From the NCBI GenBank assembly GCA_017307755.1, contig JAFKGQ010000004.1:681366-745365 (forward strand): a DNA stretch of 64,000 nt. The letters run 5' to 3'. The position numbers were made by a program, and so were the translations under genes. Positions 26,341 through 35,097 of the stretch are shown in pieces (within the stretch, counting starts at the first letter, position 1; the number at the start of each line of letters is the position of its first letter). A model generated the notes under the pieces. That model was not told where the DNA came from. It did not search any database and saw only the letters and a list, made by a program, of their open reading frames with translations. Origin of the DNA: Chitinophagaceae bacterium (GTDB lineage: Bacteria > Bacteroidota > Bacteroidia > Chitinophagales > Chitinophagaceae).

Positions 26341-27168
26341 ATGATCATCGTCATTCAATGTAAAGACCAGATAGGATTGGTCGCCGCCATATCAGGGGTC
26401 CTGGCACAGGAACAGCTCAACATCGTCTCTTTGAGGGAGCACGTTGACCCTTCGGAGAACCGTTTTTTTATCCGGATAGAAGTGAATGGAGAAGCTCCCA
26501 TGGAAATGCTTCAACGCAGATTGAGCACTCTCCTGCCTGAGGATGCTGTGATCTCGATCAATCCACGCCCCGAAAAAAAGATCGTGGTGATGGTAACCAA
26601 AGAGTACCATTGTCTATCGGATATTTTGGTACGGCATCATTTCAGGACGTTGGGCGCCTCCGTTCAACACGTTATTGGCAATTATCCTGTCCTGGAGGAC
26701 ATTTGCAGACGTTTTGAGATCCCTTTTTCCCATATTTCCCACCAGGAGATCGATAAGGAAGTTTTCGAGCAGCAGATACTCGATGTACTTTTGCGTTGTC
26801 AGCCTGATTATATCGTGCTGGCTAAATTTATGCGTATCCTGTCCCCGGCTTTTATCGGCGCTTTTCCCACCCGGATCATTAATATCCATCATTCTTTTCT
26901 TCCGGCGTTTGTAGGCGCCAGCCCCTATCGGCAGGCATTTGAACGAGGTGTAAAGCTTATTGGCGCGACGGCTCATTTCGTAACAGACCAACTGGATGAA
27001 GGCCCCATTATTGCGCAACAGATCATCCCTGTGAGTCATTCTTTTACCGCGACCGACATGATGAAGGCCGGTAAAGAAATTGAGACTTCTGTTTTGGCCA
27101 GGGCCTTACGACTTGTGTTTGAGGACAGGGTGCTGGTGTATAAGAATAAAACGGTGGTTTTTGAGTAG
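26341..27168 (+). CDS. purU: Formyltetrahydrofolate deformylase
   Basis: 275 residues from ATG 26341; a TTG at 26278 would add 21 unusual residues, and family length supports 26341. An N-terminal ACT domain (IIVIQCKDQIGLVAAISGVL, about 1-75) is followed by a formyltransferase fold. The catalytic His lies in INIHHSFLPAFVGASPY, and the catalytic Asp region is VTDQLDEGPII. The enzyme hydrolyses 10-formyl-THF to THF and formate, balancing one-carbon pools and supplying formate for PurT-type purine synthesis. It is in the cytoplasm and stands alone here. Confidence 0.95.
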   Translation: MIIVIQCKDQIGLVAAISGVLAQEQLNIVSLREHVDPSENRFFIRIEVNGEAPMEMLQRRLSTLLPEDAVISINPRPEKKIVVMVTKEYHCLSDILVRHHFRTLGASVQHVIGNYPVLEDICRRFEIPFSHISHQEIDKEVFEQQILDVLLRCQPDYIVLAKFMRILSPAFIGAFPTRIINIHHSFLPAFVGASPYRQAFERGVKLIGATAHFVTDQLDEGPIIAQQIIPVSHSFTATDMMKAGKEIETSVLARALRLVFEDRVLVYKNKTVVFE

Positions 27169-27230
27169 TTCCGAAATCTTTTTTTCCTATCCACCTGTAA
27201 TGATTATCTGTCCCTACCGACAAACTTTTC

Positions 27231-28355
27231 ATGGCTGCACTTATGGATCATCCCCGTAAACTTTTATGGAAGACACTGGTCCGGCAATACTACCGGCAAA
27301 ATACCGGCTTTTTTCTTTTCTTCTTTTTAGTATTCTTTGGTGTGGTGGCCCCCTCCCAGCAGCTGACCTATCATTATGCGCTGATCCGCGGTATGCTGGC
27401 TACACCCACCTTTCTGATCCTCGTTCTCTTTTTATGGCTGTTGTATGCAACCAAATGCGGCCAGTGGATCACGGGTCTTCAGCGAGGACCCGATCACATT
27501 TTTCTGTATATGCTGCCTCTGATGGGCAAAGTAAGAGCCTTTCAACTTTTGCTGGAGGTGCAGCTGATGCTGTTCATGCCGGTGATTCTATATGCGTTGG
27601 CCGTTGTCAGCGTGGCTCTTTACGAGTCTGCATGGATACCGGCAGCCGTCGTGTCTTTTTTTATATTGTTGGTTTGTCTGACCTCTGTAGTAGTTTATCA
27701 ATACGAACTTTTTCACCCGGAAATTTTTAGACGGGTGTCTTTTCACAACCGCGCCGGCAAACGAAGGTGGCGTACATTTTACTGGTCTTTTTTATCCCGG
27801 AGTTTCTTTTCGGAGCACAAAGTCTTGCTGGCGGGGATCAAACTATTTGGTTGCGGGATATTGTATTTGTTGTTAGAAACACAGAGCCCTGATAGCTACG
27901 ATATACGGTTACCCTTTCTCATTTTCAGCATGGCATTGTTCGGGCACAGCGTGCTGATTCACCAGCTGCGCGGAATGGAAGAGCAGCGATTGCTTTTCTA
28001 TCGTGGTATGCCGGTGTCCTTGCCCGGCCGGTGGATGCAGTATGGGATACTCTATTTCCTGGTATTACTACCGGAAATGGTCACCATCACCTGGCTGACG
28101 CCTGATCACATCCGGGTCAAGGATGCGTTTGGATTTGCGCTGGCCGGTTATACTACCTTATTACTATTAAATAGCTGTCTGTTTATCGCTGCTTTACGAA
28201 AAAGCGATTTTATCAAGCTAACTTTTGTACTGTTCGGGATATTGTATTTCGGTGTTCTGTCGGACAACCTGATCTTATTATCAGGGTTATTTCTTGTGAC
28301 GGCTGGGAGCCTGTTTTTTCGGGGATATTGTCGCTGGGAGGATAGAGGACAGTAG
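27231..28355 (+). CDS. Polytopic membrane protein of unknown function
   Basis: 374 residues with about eight to ten membrane helices (FFLFFFLVFFGVVAP, TFLILVLFLWLLYATK, PVILYALAVVSVALY, LLLNSCLFIAAL, LILLSGLFLVTAGSLFF). Size and topology resemble ABC-type permeases of the EcsB kind, but no ATP-binding partner lies nearby and I cannot assign a family. The second Met (27243, MDHPRKLLWK) is an alternative start. It follows purU by 62 bp and may be cotranscribed with it. Confidence 0.7.
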   Translation: MAALMDHPRKLLWKTLVRQYYRQNTGFFLFFFLVFFGVVAPSQQLTYHYALIRGMLATPTFLILVLFLWLLYATKCGQWITGLQRGPDHIFLYMLPLMGKVRAFQLLLEVQLMLFMPVILYALAVVSVALYESAWIPAAVVSFFILLVCLTSVVVYQYELFHPEIFRRVSFHNRAGKRRWRTFYWSFLSRSFFSEHKVLLAGIKLFGCGILYLLLETQSPDSYDIRLPFLIFSMALFGHSVLIHQLRGMEEQRLLFYRGMPVSLPGRWMQYGILYFLVLLPEMVTITWLTPDHIRVKDAFGFALAGYTTLLLLNSCLFIAALRKSDFIKLTFVLFGILYFGVLSDNLILLSGLFLVTAGSLFFRGYCRWEDRGQ

Positions 28356-28359
28356 CAAA

Positions 28360-28821
28360 CTATTTCATGTTCACGATGGACAAAGAAGCAAGATCGGTCC
28401 TGGATGCAGGAATGATCACGGTGTCTTTTGTAAACTCTTCAACATCTTCCAGATTGATAGACTGCTGGTGGTTCTTTTGTGCTTTTACGGTGACGATGGT
28501 TTCCGTATGATCGCGATGGATACCCAAGCCCTGGATGGTCACATAATATTTTCCGGCAGGGATGCCATCGATAGAAATATTCCGTTGGTTGTCGGCTGCG
28601 AACACTTTGTAGATCACGCCGGCACCGGTGCGATCAAAACGATCGAAAATGATCAGCACGGAATCTTTATGCGCATCGGCTGGACTCAGGTTGTTGAACC
28701 TAAATTGTACGGAACCTTCCTGCGCCACCGCCTTTGTGGCTGCCTTGGCACGGGGTCCCTTTTCAGCATGCACTGCCAGGCTCAGGAGCAGGCAGGCAAG
28801 ATAGAGGTAAATTGATTTCAT
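28360..28821 (-). CDS. Exported protein of unknown function
   Basis: About 153 residues from ATG 28821, chosen because MKSIYLYLACLLLSLAVHAE is a clean signal peptide; an upstream in-frame start (28944) adds a non-signal extension. The mature part has a beta-sandwich pattern (GSVQFRFNNLSPADAHKDSV, IDGIPAGKYYVTIQGLG) like small carboxypeptidase-regulatory or cna-B-like folds, probably periplasmic. No family was recognised. It ends 4 bp from the convergent membrane-protein gene. Confidence 0.65.
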   Translation of the reverse strand: MKSIYLYLACLLLSLAVHAEKGPRAKAATKAVAQEGSVQFRFNNLSPADAHKDSVLIIFDRFDRTGAGVIYKVFAADNQRNISIDGIPAGKYYVTIQGLGIHRDHTETIVTVKAQKNHQQSINLEDVEEFTKDTVIIPASRTDLASLSIVNMK

Positions 28822-28958
28822 GAGGGTGCGAATTATACCAGAATATACCCAACCGCTATGCCATTGTGCAAATAATTGAAAAACAGATAAATACGAGGTT
28901 GTATGTAAGATGGAGATTTCCCTTCGTAAGAATACGATTCCCAAACCAGGAAAGCTGT

Positions 28959-29408
28959 TTATTTCTCCAGTAAGTCCTTGATAACGGACAGGATAGAGCT
29001 CCAGCCTCCCGCATTTGCAGCCTCCTCATATCTTTCTTTTCCTTTGGCCGCGTGTTCATATCCGTCCTGTATTACTTTGAGCTCTGTCTGTCCGTCGGCC
29101 TCGGACAGGATATAGGTGACATGTAAATAATTTTCGGGGATGTCGGGAATACCCATACTGGGATCTATGACTGAGTATTTCAACAGACGACCGGGGATGA
29201 TATCTTCCACATTTCCTTTTACAGGGATGATCTCCTTTCCTTCGTGCTGCATTTTCCAGAGGACGGGGCTTCCTGGTTTCCAGTCGGACTCGACGGAGCA
29301 GTTGAACATATACTGTTTTGTCCATTTGGACTCAGTAAGCGCTTCCCAAACTTTTTCCATCGGAGCGTTGATCCGGACGGTATTCTCTATTTTCATTTCT
29401 TTGGCCAT
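28959..29408 (-). CDS. SRPBCC/AHSA1-type protein
   Basis: 149 residues with the START/SRPBCC helix-grip pattern: NTVRINAPMEKVWEALTESK at the start, PGSPVLWKMQHEGK in the middle and GGWSSILSVIKDLLEK in the long C-terminal helix. AHSA1-like members bind hydrophobic ligands or activate Hsp90-type chaperones; the ligand here is unknown. Met5 (29396) is another possible start. It lies 137 bp upstream of the exported-protein gene on the same strand. Confidence 0.88.
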   Translation of the reverse strand: MAKEMKIENTVRINAPMEKVWEALTESKWTKQYMFNCSVESDWKPGSPVLWKMQHEGKEIIPVKGNVEDIIPGRLLKYSVIDPSMGIPDIPENYLHVTYILSEADGQTELKVIQDGYEHAAKGKERYEEAANAGGWSSILSVIKDLLEK

Positions 29409-29495
29409 AAGTATATTTTTTATGGAACAAACTTAATCGACGGGAATCGTATGAGATTGCATCTTCCGGATAAAAACTAACGGTTTCCGGAGCAC

Positions 29496-30485
29496 CTATC
29501 GCAGTATTTCTTCTATGAGGCGCAACTCATCTTCGCTAAACCAGGTATTTCTGAAACATTGCAGGGAGTCTGTCACCTGTTCCGGCTTGCTGACACCGAT
29601 GAGCACGGAGGTGATCCGCTTGTCTCTCAGTATCCAGGCCAGGGCCATCTGTGCCAGGGTCTGATCTCTCTTTATCGCCAGTTCATTCAACCGTCTGATC
29701 TTTTCCAACACTTCCGGGGTCACCTGCTCTTCTTTTAGGAATCCATGGGACTTATGCGCCCTGGAGTCTTCGGGGATCCCCTTCAGGTATTTGTTGGTCA
29801 GCAATCCTTGTGCAAGCGGTGAAAAAGGGATACAGCCCACGCCCTCTTTTTCCAGGAGGTCCAGCAGCCCTGTTTCCACCCATCGCTCGAACATGGAGTA
29901 TTTGGGCTGGTGTATAAGGCAAGGCGTGCCCAATTGTCGCAGGATGCCGATAGCTTTGGCGGCCTCTTCCTGTTTGTAGTTGGACAACCCGACATATAGC
30001 GCCTTTCCCTGCCGGACAATCAGGTCCAACGTTGCCATGGTTTCTTCCAGGGGGGTGTCGGGGTCCGGCCGGTGGTGGTAAAAGATATCCACGTAATCGA
30101 GCTTCATTCGCCGCAGGCTTTGATCCAGGCTGGATACCAGGTATTTTTTGGAACCCCAGTCCCCGTAGGGGCCTTCCCACATATAGTACCCTGCTTTGGT
30201 GGAGATGATCAACTGGTCGCGATAGCCATGGAAATCTTGGTGGAGTATCCTGCCGAAGTTCTCTTCGGCTGAGCCCGGCGGAGGTCCATAGTTATTGGCC
30301 AGGTCGAAATGCGTGATACCCTGGTCGAACGCCAGGTGTAAGATCCTGCGGTAATTGTCTAACACGTCTACATGACCGAAATTATGCCAGAGGCCCAATG
30401 AAACGGCCGGCAATTTCAGGCCGCTTTTCCCGCAGCGACGGTATTCCATGGACTGATAACGATTATAAGCAGGAGTATAGGCCAT
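29496..30485 (-). CDS. Aldo/keto reductase (YghZ/L-glyceraldehyde-3-phosphate reductase type)
   Basis: 329 residues, a TIM-barrel aldo/keto reductase. The catalytic Asp-Tyr region is FDLANNYGPPPGSAEENFGR, the catalytic His is in YVDIFYHHRPDPDTPLEE, and the NADPH-binding end has SVLIGVSKPEQVTDSL. The GPPPGSAEENFG stretch is typical of the YghZ subfamily, which reduces L-glyceraldehyde 3-phosphate and methylglyoxal. Length matches the family (about 330-346). Cytoplasmic and monocistronic. Confidence 0.92.
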   Translation of the reverse strand: MAYTPAYNRYQSMEYRRCGKSGLKLPAVSLGLWHNFGHVDVLDNYRRILHLAFDQGITHFDLANNYGPPPGSAEENFGRILHQDFHGYRDQLIISTKAGYYMWEGPYGDWGSKKYLVSSLDQSLRRMKLDYVDIFYHHRPDPDTPLEETMATLDLIVRQGKALYVGLSNYKQEEAAKAIGILRQLGTPCLIHQPKYSMFERWVETGLLDLLEKEGVGCIPFSPLAQGLLTNKYLKGIPEDSRAHKSHGFLKEEQVTPEVLEKIRRLNELAIKRDQTLAQMALAWILRDKRITSVLIGVSKPEQVTDSLQCFRNTWFSEDELRLIEEILR

Positions 30486-30541
30486 TTTGAAAGGATTAAA
30501 GCGTAAATCTACTTAACTTTATTTGCACGAACATCACCCTT

Positions 30542-31018
30542 ATGGATTCCCCTAAAATCTTATTTAAGATCCGAAGCCTGTTGATCTTTTTTATGATCGC
30601 CCTGGTCGTCAGCGGGGCTACGGCCTTCCCTGTATATTCGGAACTAAAGTGGTTGCTGGGAGGAGAAGGGACGTATCATGGGGCTGGGCCCGACTGGTTA
30701 TGGAAGGTGTGGAAGGGCGTTCGGGATACACAGAACACTTATCCCTTCCTTTTTTATGGATTTGACTGGCTGGCCTTTGCCCACCTGATCATCGCGCTCC
30801 TGTTCATCGGACCCTACCGTGATCCCGTGAAGAATAAATGGGTTATCCAATGGGCCATGCTGGCCTGCATAGGCATATTGCCGCTGGCGCTCATCGCAGG
30901 CCCTATCCGTGGCATACCCTGGTATCATATCGTGGTAGATTGTTGTTTCGGGATCTTTGGCTTAATCCCCCTGTTTTTGTTACTTCGTTGGACCCGTCAA
31001 TTGGAAAATGTTAAATGA
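30542..31018 (+). CDS. Four-helix membrane protein
   Basis: 158 residues with four membrane helices (LLIFFMIALVVSGATAF, WLAFAHLIIALLFIG, WAMLACIGILPLALIAG, VDCCFGIFGLIPLFLLL). The first loop is long and rich in Trp and Gly (GGEGTYHGAGPDWLWKVW). I recognise it as a common Bacteroidota hypothetical but cannot give a function. The next gene starts 6 bp after its stop, so the two form an operon. Confidence 0.7.
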   Translation: MDSPKILFKIRSLLIFFMIALVVSGATAFPVYSELKWLLGGEGTYHGAGPDWLWKVWKGVRDTQNTYPFLFYGFDWLAFAHLIIALLFIGPYRDPVKNKWVIQWAMLACIGILPLALIAGPIRGIPWYHIVVDCCFGIFGLIPLFLLLRWTRQLENVK

Positions 31019-31024
31019 TCGGAT

Positions 31025-31567
31025 ATGCATCTGGAGAAATTACTGGCAGAAGAACATTCCAAACAACAATGTGATCGTATCGTACAATACGTCGGCAGGG
31101 ATAAAGACCGTTTTGCAGAGCTGATGCGTCTTTTTTTCAAAGGAGAGTACCGGATCACGCAAAGGGCTGCCTGGCCCATGAGCTATATAGTACGGCAATA
31201 CCCGGGTCTTATCACACCTTATTTCAAAAAACTGTTAGACTACCTCGATAAGCCCGGGATCCATACCGCCGTCATTCGCAATACGGTCAGGCTCTTACAG
31301 GATGTGGAAGTACCCTCCAGGTACCAGGGCCGTGTGATGAGCCGTTGCTTTGACTATGTAGCTGCACCGGAGACACCTATTGCCGTCAAAGCATTCTCAC
31401 TCACTGTGTTGGAGAATTTATCTAAAAAATATCCTGATATCCTTCCCGAGTTGAAGGAGCTCATTGAATCCCAATGGGACCAAGCCCCTCCGGCCTTTCG
31501 AAGCCGGGCCAAAAAAGTGCTGAAGGTCATGAGTGATAAGAGGCCGGATACAACTTATCGGGGTTAA
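31025..31567 (+). CDS. HEAT-like helical-repeat protein
   Basis: 180 residues, almost all helical: RITQRAAWPMSYIVRQYPG, IHTAVIRNTVRLLQDVEVPS, AVKAFSLTVLENLSKKYPD. The spacing of hydrophobic residues fits HEAT or ARM repeats, a scaffold for protein contacts. Bacteroidota homologues are sometimes mislabelled adenylosuccinate lyase, but no lyase motif is present. Operon partner of the membrane protein upstream. It ends 3 bp before the convergent DUF2071 gene. Confidence 0.7.
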   Translation: MHLEKLLAEEHSKQQCDRIVQYVGRDKDRFAELMRLFFKGEYRITQRAAWPMSYIVRQYPGLITPYFKKLLDYLDKPGIHTAVIRNTVRLLQDVEVPSRYQGRVMSRCFDYVAAPETPIAVKAFSLTVLENLSKKYPDILPELKELIESQWDQAPPAFRSRAKKVLKVMSDKRPDTTYRG

Positions 31568-31570
31568 AAC

Positions 31571-32293
31571 TTAACCGATACGTTTTTTGGCATATACTTT
31601 TATGGGAGAACCTTCTGCAAGAAAGACGGATGCCGGCGCCTGGTCTTTTAACCCTGCAAATACGTGCCCATAAAGATTGTCAAAATTACATTCGATGTGG
31701 TGGCTGTGGACGGGATGGATATTCCAGCGGGGATGCGCTACCTCATACTCTCCGCAGTGGACTGGTCCCATGGATGCATATCCCCAAAAATGCTCGGTGA
31801 TAAATTCTTCCTTGCTGCCAGGCTCCAGCATAACAGGCTGTGCGTCGGCATCTACGGTCAGTGTGTTCCAATTGTTCCGGAATTTCCACTGATAACCCAC
31901 TTTCAGGATGTTTCCTTTTGTAAGTTCTTCGTTACGCATGGGCAGCGTCCTGTAACGTTCGCGGAACAAAGTGTTGGCTACCCAGGTAATGGCAGGCTTG
32001 GGAACGATTTCGCTGATGAACACTACTCCCCTTTTCCATTCATTCGCTTGTTTTCGTCTGACGTAAAAGCGAAGGTTCACTTCGGGGAATTCTGTGTGAT
32101 AAGGCACCGCCAGCCCCTTTACCCGTACCTTACGGAACATAAACCCCACCAGACTGACATAGGTCTGACCGTTCCATTCATCGAGCTCTGTATGTGCCGG
32201 CAGGTAAGCTTGCAATACCTGCCGATCTACGGGGTAATTAGCCATGACCAGCTTGCGCCATTCGGCTGTGAGAAAAGGGGATATTGACTTCAA
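31571..32293 (-). CDS. DUF2071 (YqjF-like) protein
   Basis: 240 residues of the DUF2071/YqjF family, recognised by WRKLVMANYPVDRQVLQAYL near the start, YVSLVGFMFRKVRVKG, FPEVNLRFYVRR and the C-terminal HSHHIECNFDNLYG. The family shares a fold with acetoacetate decarboxylase, but its enzymatic role is not established. Monocistronic and AT-rich upstream (32294-32330). Confidence 0.9.
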   Translation of the reverse strand: MKSISPFLTAEWRKLVMANYPVDRQVLQAYLPAHTELDEWNGQTYVSLVGFMFRKVRVKGLAVPYHTEFPEVNLRFYVRRKQANEWKRGVVFISEIVPKPAITWVANTLFRERYRTLPMRNEELTKGNILKVGYQWKFRNNWNTLTVDADAQPVMLEPGSKEEFITEHFWGYASMGPVHCGEYEVAHPRWNIHPVHSHHIECNFDNLYGHVFAGLKDQAPASVFLAEGSPIKVYAKKRIG

Positions 32294-32330
32294 ATTTAAT
32301 TATTGTTAAATTGAAGTATGTGTTTGAATA

Positions 32331-33569
32331 TCAATATAAAAGCCTTGTTTTGAGCGTTTGTTTTACTTCTTTCAGCAACTCTAAAGCCTGTTTAGAGAGC
32401 CGTTTATCGACGTCCAGGACCACGTAGCCAATCTCATCGTTGGTCTTTAGATATTGGCCCAGGATATTGATATTGTGTTTGGAAAGCGTGGTATTGATCT
32501 CGGATAGCACACCCGGCACATTTTTATGAATATGCAGGATCCGGTGAGTCCCTTCCTGGAGGGGCAGGCTCAGTGGCGGGACGGTGTGGCTGCCGATGGT
32601 CATACCTGTCTCAAGGTATTGGAAAAGCTTGTTGCTGACGTCACCCCCGATGTTCTCCTGGGCTTCTTCTGTTGACCCGCCGATGTGCGGGGTAAGGATC
32701 ACATTGGGCAGGTGTTGCAGGGGAGTTTCAAATCGATCGCCATTCTTCTCTGGTTCCCAGGGGTATACGTCGATGGCGGCCCCCGAGATCAAACCTTCCT
32801 GTATGGTTTTGGCCAGTCCGTCCAGGTCGACAACTTCTCCCCTGGCATAGTTCAGCAGGATACTCCCCTTCTTAAACTGTTTCAGCACCGTCTTATTGAT
32901 AAGGTTCTTTGTTTGGGCTGTTTCGGGCACATGTAGTGTCACGATATCAGCCTGGCTAACCACTTCCTTGAGGGTCTTTTTTGCGACCGCATTGCCAAGC
33001 GGCAGTTTGGTTACCGTGTCATAGAAGATCACTTTCATACCCAGGGCTTCCGCAAGGATGCTTACCTGGGTGCCAATATTTCCATATCCTATGATTCCCA
33101 GTGTTTTACCTCTCAACTCATAACTTCCTTTTGCCTCTTTTAGCCAGATCCCGTCATGGGCGGCCTTGCTTTTGTCCGGGATACGCCTTATCAGCATAAT
33201 GGCCAGCCCGATCACCAGTTCGGCTACCGAGCGGGTGTTGGAATAAGGAGCATTGAATACGACTACTCCCTGATTGGTCGCAGCTTTCAGGTCTACCTGG
33301 TTGACACCGATGCAAAAACAGCCGATGGCCTGTAATTTTTTTGCGGCATCCAGTACTTTGGGCGTGATCTGGGTTTTTGAACGAATACCCAGCAGATGTA
33401 CATCCTTCACTTCATTGATCAGCTGTTCCTCGGATAAAGCTCCTCCCAACTTACGAACAGAAGCATAACCAGCATCTTTAAAATGCTTAACAGCAGCATC
33501 ACTTATGTTTTCTAAGAAAAGAATGTTAATCTTTTCTTTTGGATAGCTTGTAGATTTTTTATCTACCAT
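32331..33569 (-). CDS. serA: D-3-phosphoglycerate dehydrogenase
   Basis: 412 residues. NAD-dependent oxidation of 3-phosphoglycerate, the first step of serine synthesis. The substrate/NAD core has GCFCIGVNQVDLKAA, the Rossmann motif GKTLGIIGYGNIGTQ, catalytic Arg in LLNYARGEVVDLDGL, and the Glu-His pair around NVILTPHIGGSTEEAQ. A C-terminal ACT domain (about 335-412, ILHIHKNVPGVLSEINTTLS) allows feedback by serine. Length matches the E. coli-like type (about 410). Transcribed alone. Confidence 0.96.
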   Translation of the reverse strand: MVDKKSTSYPKEKINILFLENISDAAVKHFKDAGYASVRKLGGALSEEQLINEVKDVHLLGIRSKTQITPKVLDAAKKLQAIGCFCIGVNQVDLKAATNQGVVVFNAPYSNTRSVAELVIGLAIMLIRRIPDKSKAAHDGIWLKEAKGSYELRGKTLGIIGYGNIGTQVSILAEALGMKVIFYDTVTKLPLGNAVAKKTLKEVVSQADIVTLHVPETAQTKNLINKTVLKQFKKGSILLNYARGEVVDLDGLAKTIQEGLISGAAIDVYPWEPEKNGDRFETPLQHLPNVILTPHIGGSTEEAQENIGGDVSNKLFQYLETGMTIGSHTVPPLSLPLQEGTHRILHIHKNVPGVLSEINTTLSKHNINILGQYLKTNDEIGYVVLDVDKRLSKQALELLKEVKQTLKTRLLY

Positions 33570-33633
33570 AATTTTGCCCTTCTTTTTACGTTACTTTTCC
33601 AAATTGGAAGTGCAAAGTAACACCGGATTATTT

Positions 33634-33641
33634 TAATTTTG
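33634..33641 (+). promoter_or_regulatory. -7 element (TAATTTTG)
   Basis: Exact TAnnTTTG match 32 bp before the TTG start of the serine hydrolase. The nearest TTG upstream is 27 bp away, longer than usual. Confidence 0.35.
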
Positions 33642-33673
33642 CCGTTTTCTAACCCAAAAAAATATTATTCCTT

Positions 33674-35041
33674 TTGAAAGCAATCGGTCTTTTAGTCTTA
33701 TCCGCGTCCCTATTAGCATCCTGCGGTCAGGCCGCACAGCCTTCCGCCGTACCTTCGAAGGACACGCTGAACCCCGCGACCACCACCACGCCGGCATTGA
33801 CAGAGACGGAACTGCGTCATTTTTCCACCATCACCGCGCATTTTTTTGACAGCCTGACCTCAGGCCGGTTTAACGGGAGCATTTTAGTCGCCAAAAAAGG
33901 TGTAGTATTATACGAACGGTACAAAGGATTCAAGTATCCCGAGAAAAAAGAGGATTCATTGGATATTCATACAGCTTTCCACCTTGCTTCCGTGTCAAAG
34001 ACCTTTACCGCCATGGCCACTTTAAAATTATGGCAGGAAGGCAAGCTGGATATACACGATCCTGTCTCAAAGTACCTGACAGGGTTTCCCGACAATGCTA
34101 CTACCATTCAGATGCTGTTAAGCCATCGCAGCGGTCTGCGTAACTATGTACATTTTATGGATCGCAGCGGCTGGGACAAGCATAAATTCCTTTCCAATGC
34201 CGACGTGCTGCAATATATCATCGATCATCCCCGGGAGACAAGAGGCACTTCGCCGGGAAAGCATTTTGAATATTCAAACACCAACTATGCCCTACTCGCA
34301 TTGATCATCGAAAAAACCTCCGGCCTTCCCTACCCCGACTATCTTGCCAGGACCTTTTTTCAGCCTTTGCAGATGCAGGATACCTATGTTTATACCCAGG
34401 CTGATTCAGCCACGGCCATGCAGTCCTACTATCAGACGGGAAAGAAGTTCCGTATAGAGTTTCTTGACCAGGTGTACGGGGATAAGAATATTTTCAGCAC
34501 GGTACGCGATCTGTACAAATGGGACCAGGCCCTGCGCAATGGTCAGCTTTTCTCCAAAGGGGTACTCGATAGTGCTTACTCGGGCTATAGCTTCGAAAAA
34601 CCGGGTCAGCGCAACTATGGCCTTGGATGGCGTATGTTGCTGATCCCAAATGGCAAAAAGCTGATCTATCACAATGGTTGGTGGCATGGCAACCGTACCG
34701 TATTCATCCGTATGCTGGACGAGGACGCTACGATCATCGCACTTTGCAACAACGACTATAAAAGGGTTTATTCCTCAAAAGCGCTTTGCGATCTTTTCGG
34801 GGATTACAGACAGGGAAGAGAGAACTTCGACGATGAGGACCCCTCCGACCCTTCCGGCGCTACCGCTTCAACGGGGATCTCATCTTCAGCTGGAGAAGCC
34901 GGGGAAGTAAAAAAGGCGGATACGCCGCCCCCCGCGCCCAAAAAACATACGGTCAGACGGGCAGTAGCCAAAAGGTCAACCGCCAAACGGCATTCGGTGC
35001 ATACCCGTAAACGCAAATCAACGACTGCCGCCTCCCGTTGA
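33674..35041 (+). CDS. Serine hydrolase lipoprotein (beta-lactamase/PBP4-like) with basic tail
   Basis: 455 residues from a TTG start, chosen because it gives the lipoprotein signal VLSASLLASCGQ. The beta-lactamase-type fold has SxxK in HLASVSKTFTAMATLK, YxN in FEYSNTNYALLAL and HxG in YHNGWWHG. It is likely a DD-peptidase, esterase or related periplasmic hydrolase. After about residue 400 the protein continues with an acidic/Ser stretch (FDDEDPSDPS) and a Lys/Arg-rich tail (KKHTVRRAVAKRS, RKRKSTTAASR) that no standard family member needs. Confidence 0.88.
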   Translation: MKAIGLLVLSASLLASCGQAAQPSAVPSKDTLNPATTTTPALTETELRHFSTITAHFFDSLTSGRFNGSILVAKKGVVLYERYKGFKYPEKKEDSLDIHTAFHLASVSKTFTAMATLKLWQEGKLDIHDPVSKYLTGFPDNATTIQMLLSHRSGLRNYVHFMDRSGWDKHKFLSNADVLQYIIDHPRETRGTSPGKHFEYSNTNYALLALIIEKTSGLPYPDYLARTFFQPLQMQDTYVYTQADSATAMQSYYQTGKKFRIEFLDQVYGDKNIFSTVRDLYKWDQALRNGQLFSKGVLDSAYSGYSFEKPGQRNYGLGWRMLLIPNGKKLIYHNGWWHGNRTVFIRMLDEDATIIALCNNDYKRVYSSKALCDLFGDYRQGRENFDDEDPSDPSGATASTGISSSAGEAGEVKKADTPPPAPKKHTVRRAVAKRSTAKRHSVHTRKRKSTTAASR

Positions 35042-35097
35042 AAATTATCAATCTCAGCCAAATCTGCGTGGAATTGAGAAATTAAGTAAATTCCGGC

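Noticed and set aside
31025..31567. Adenylosuccinate lyase label used for similar proteins
   Set aside because: No lyase signature is present; the protein is a short helical-repeat protein.
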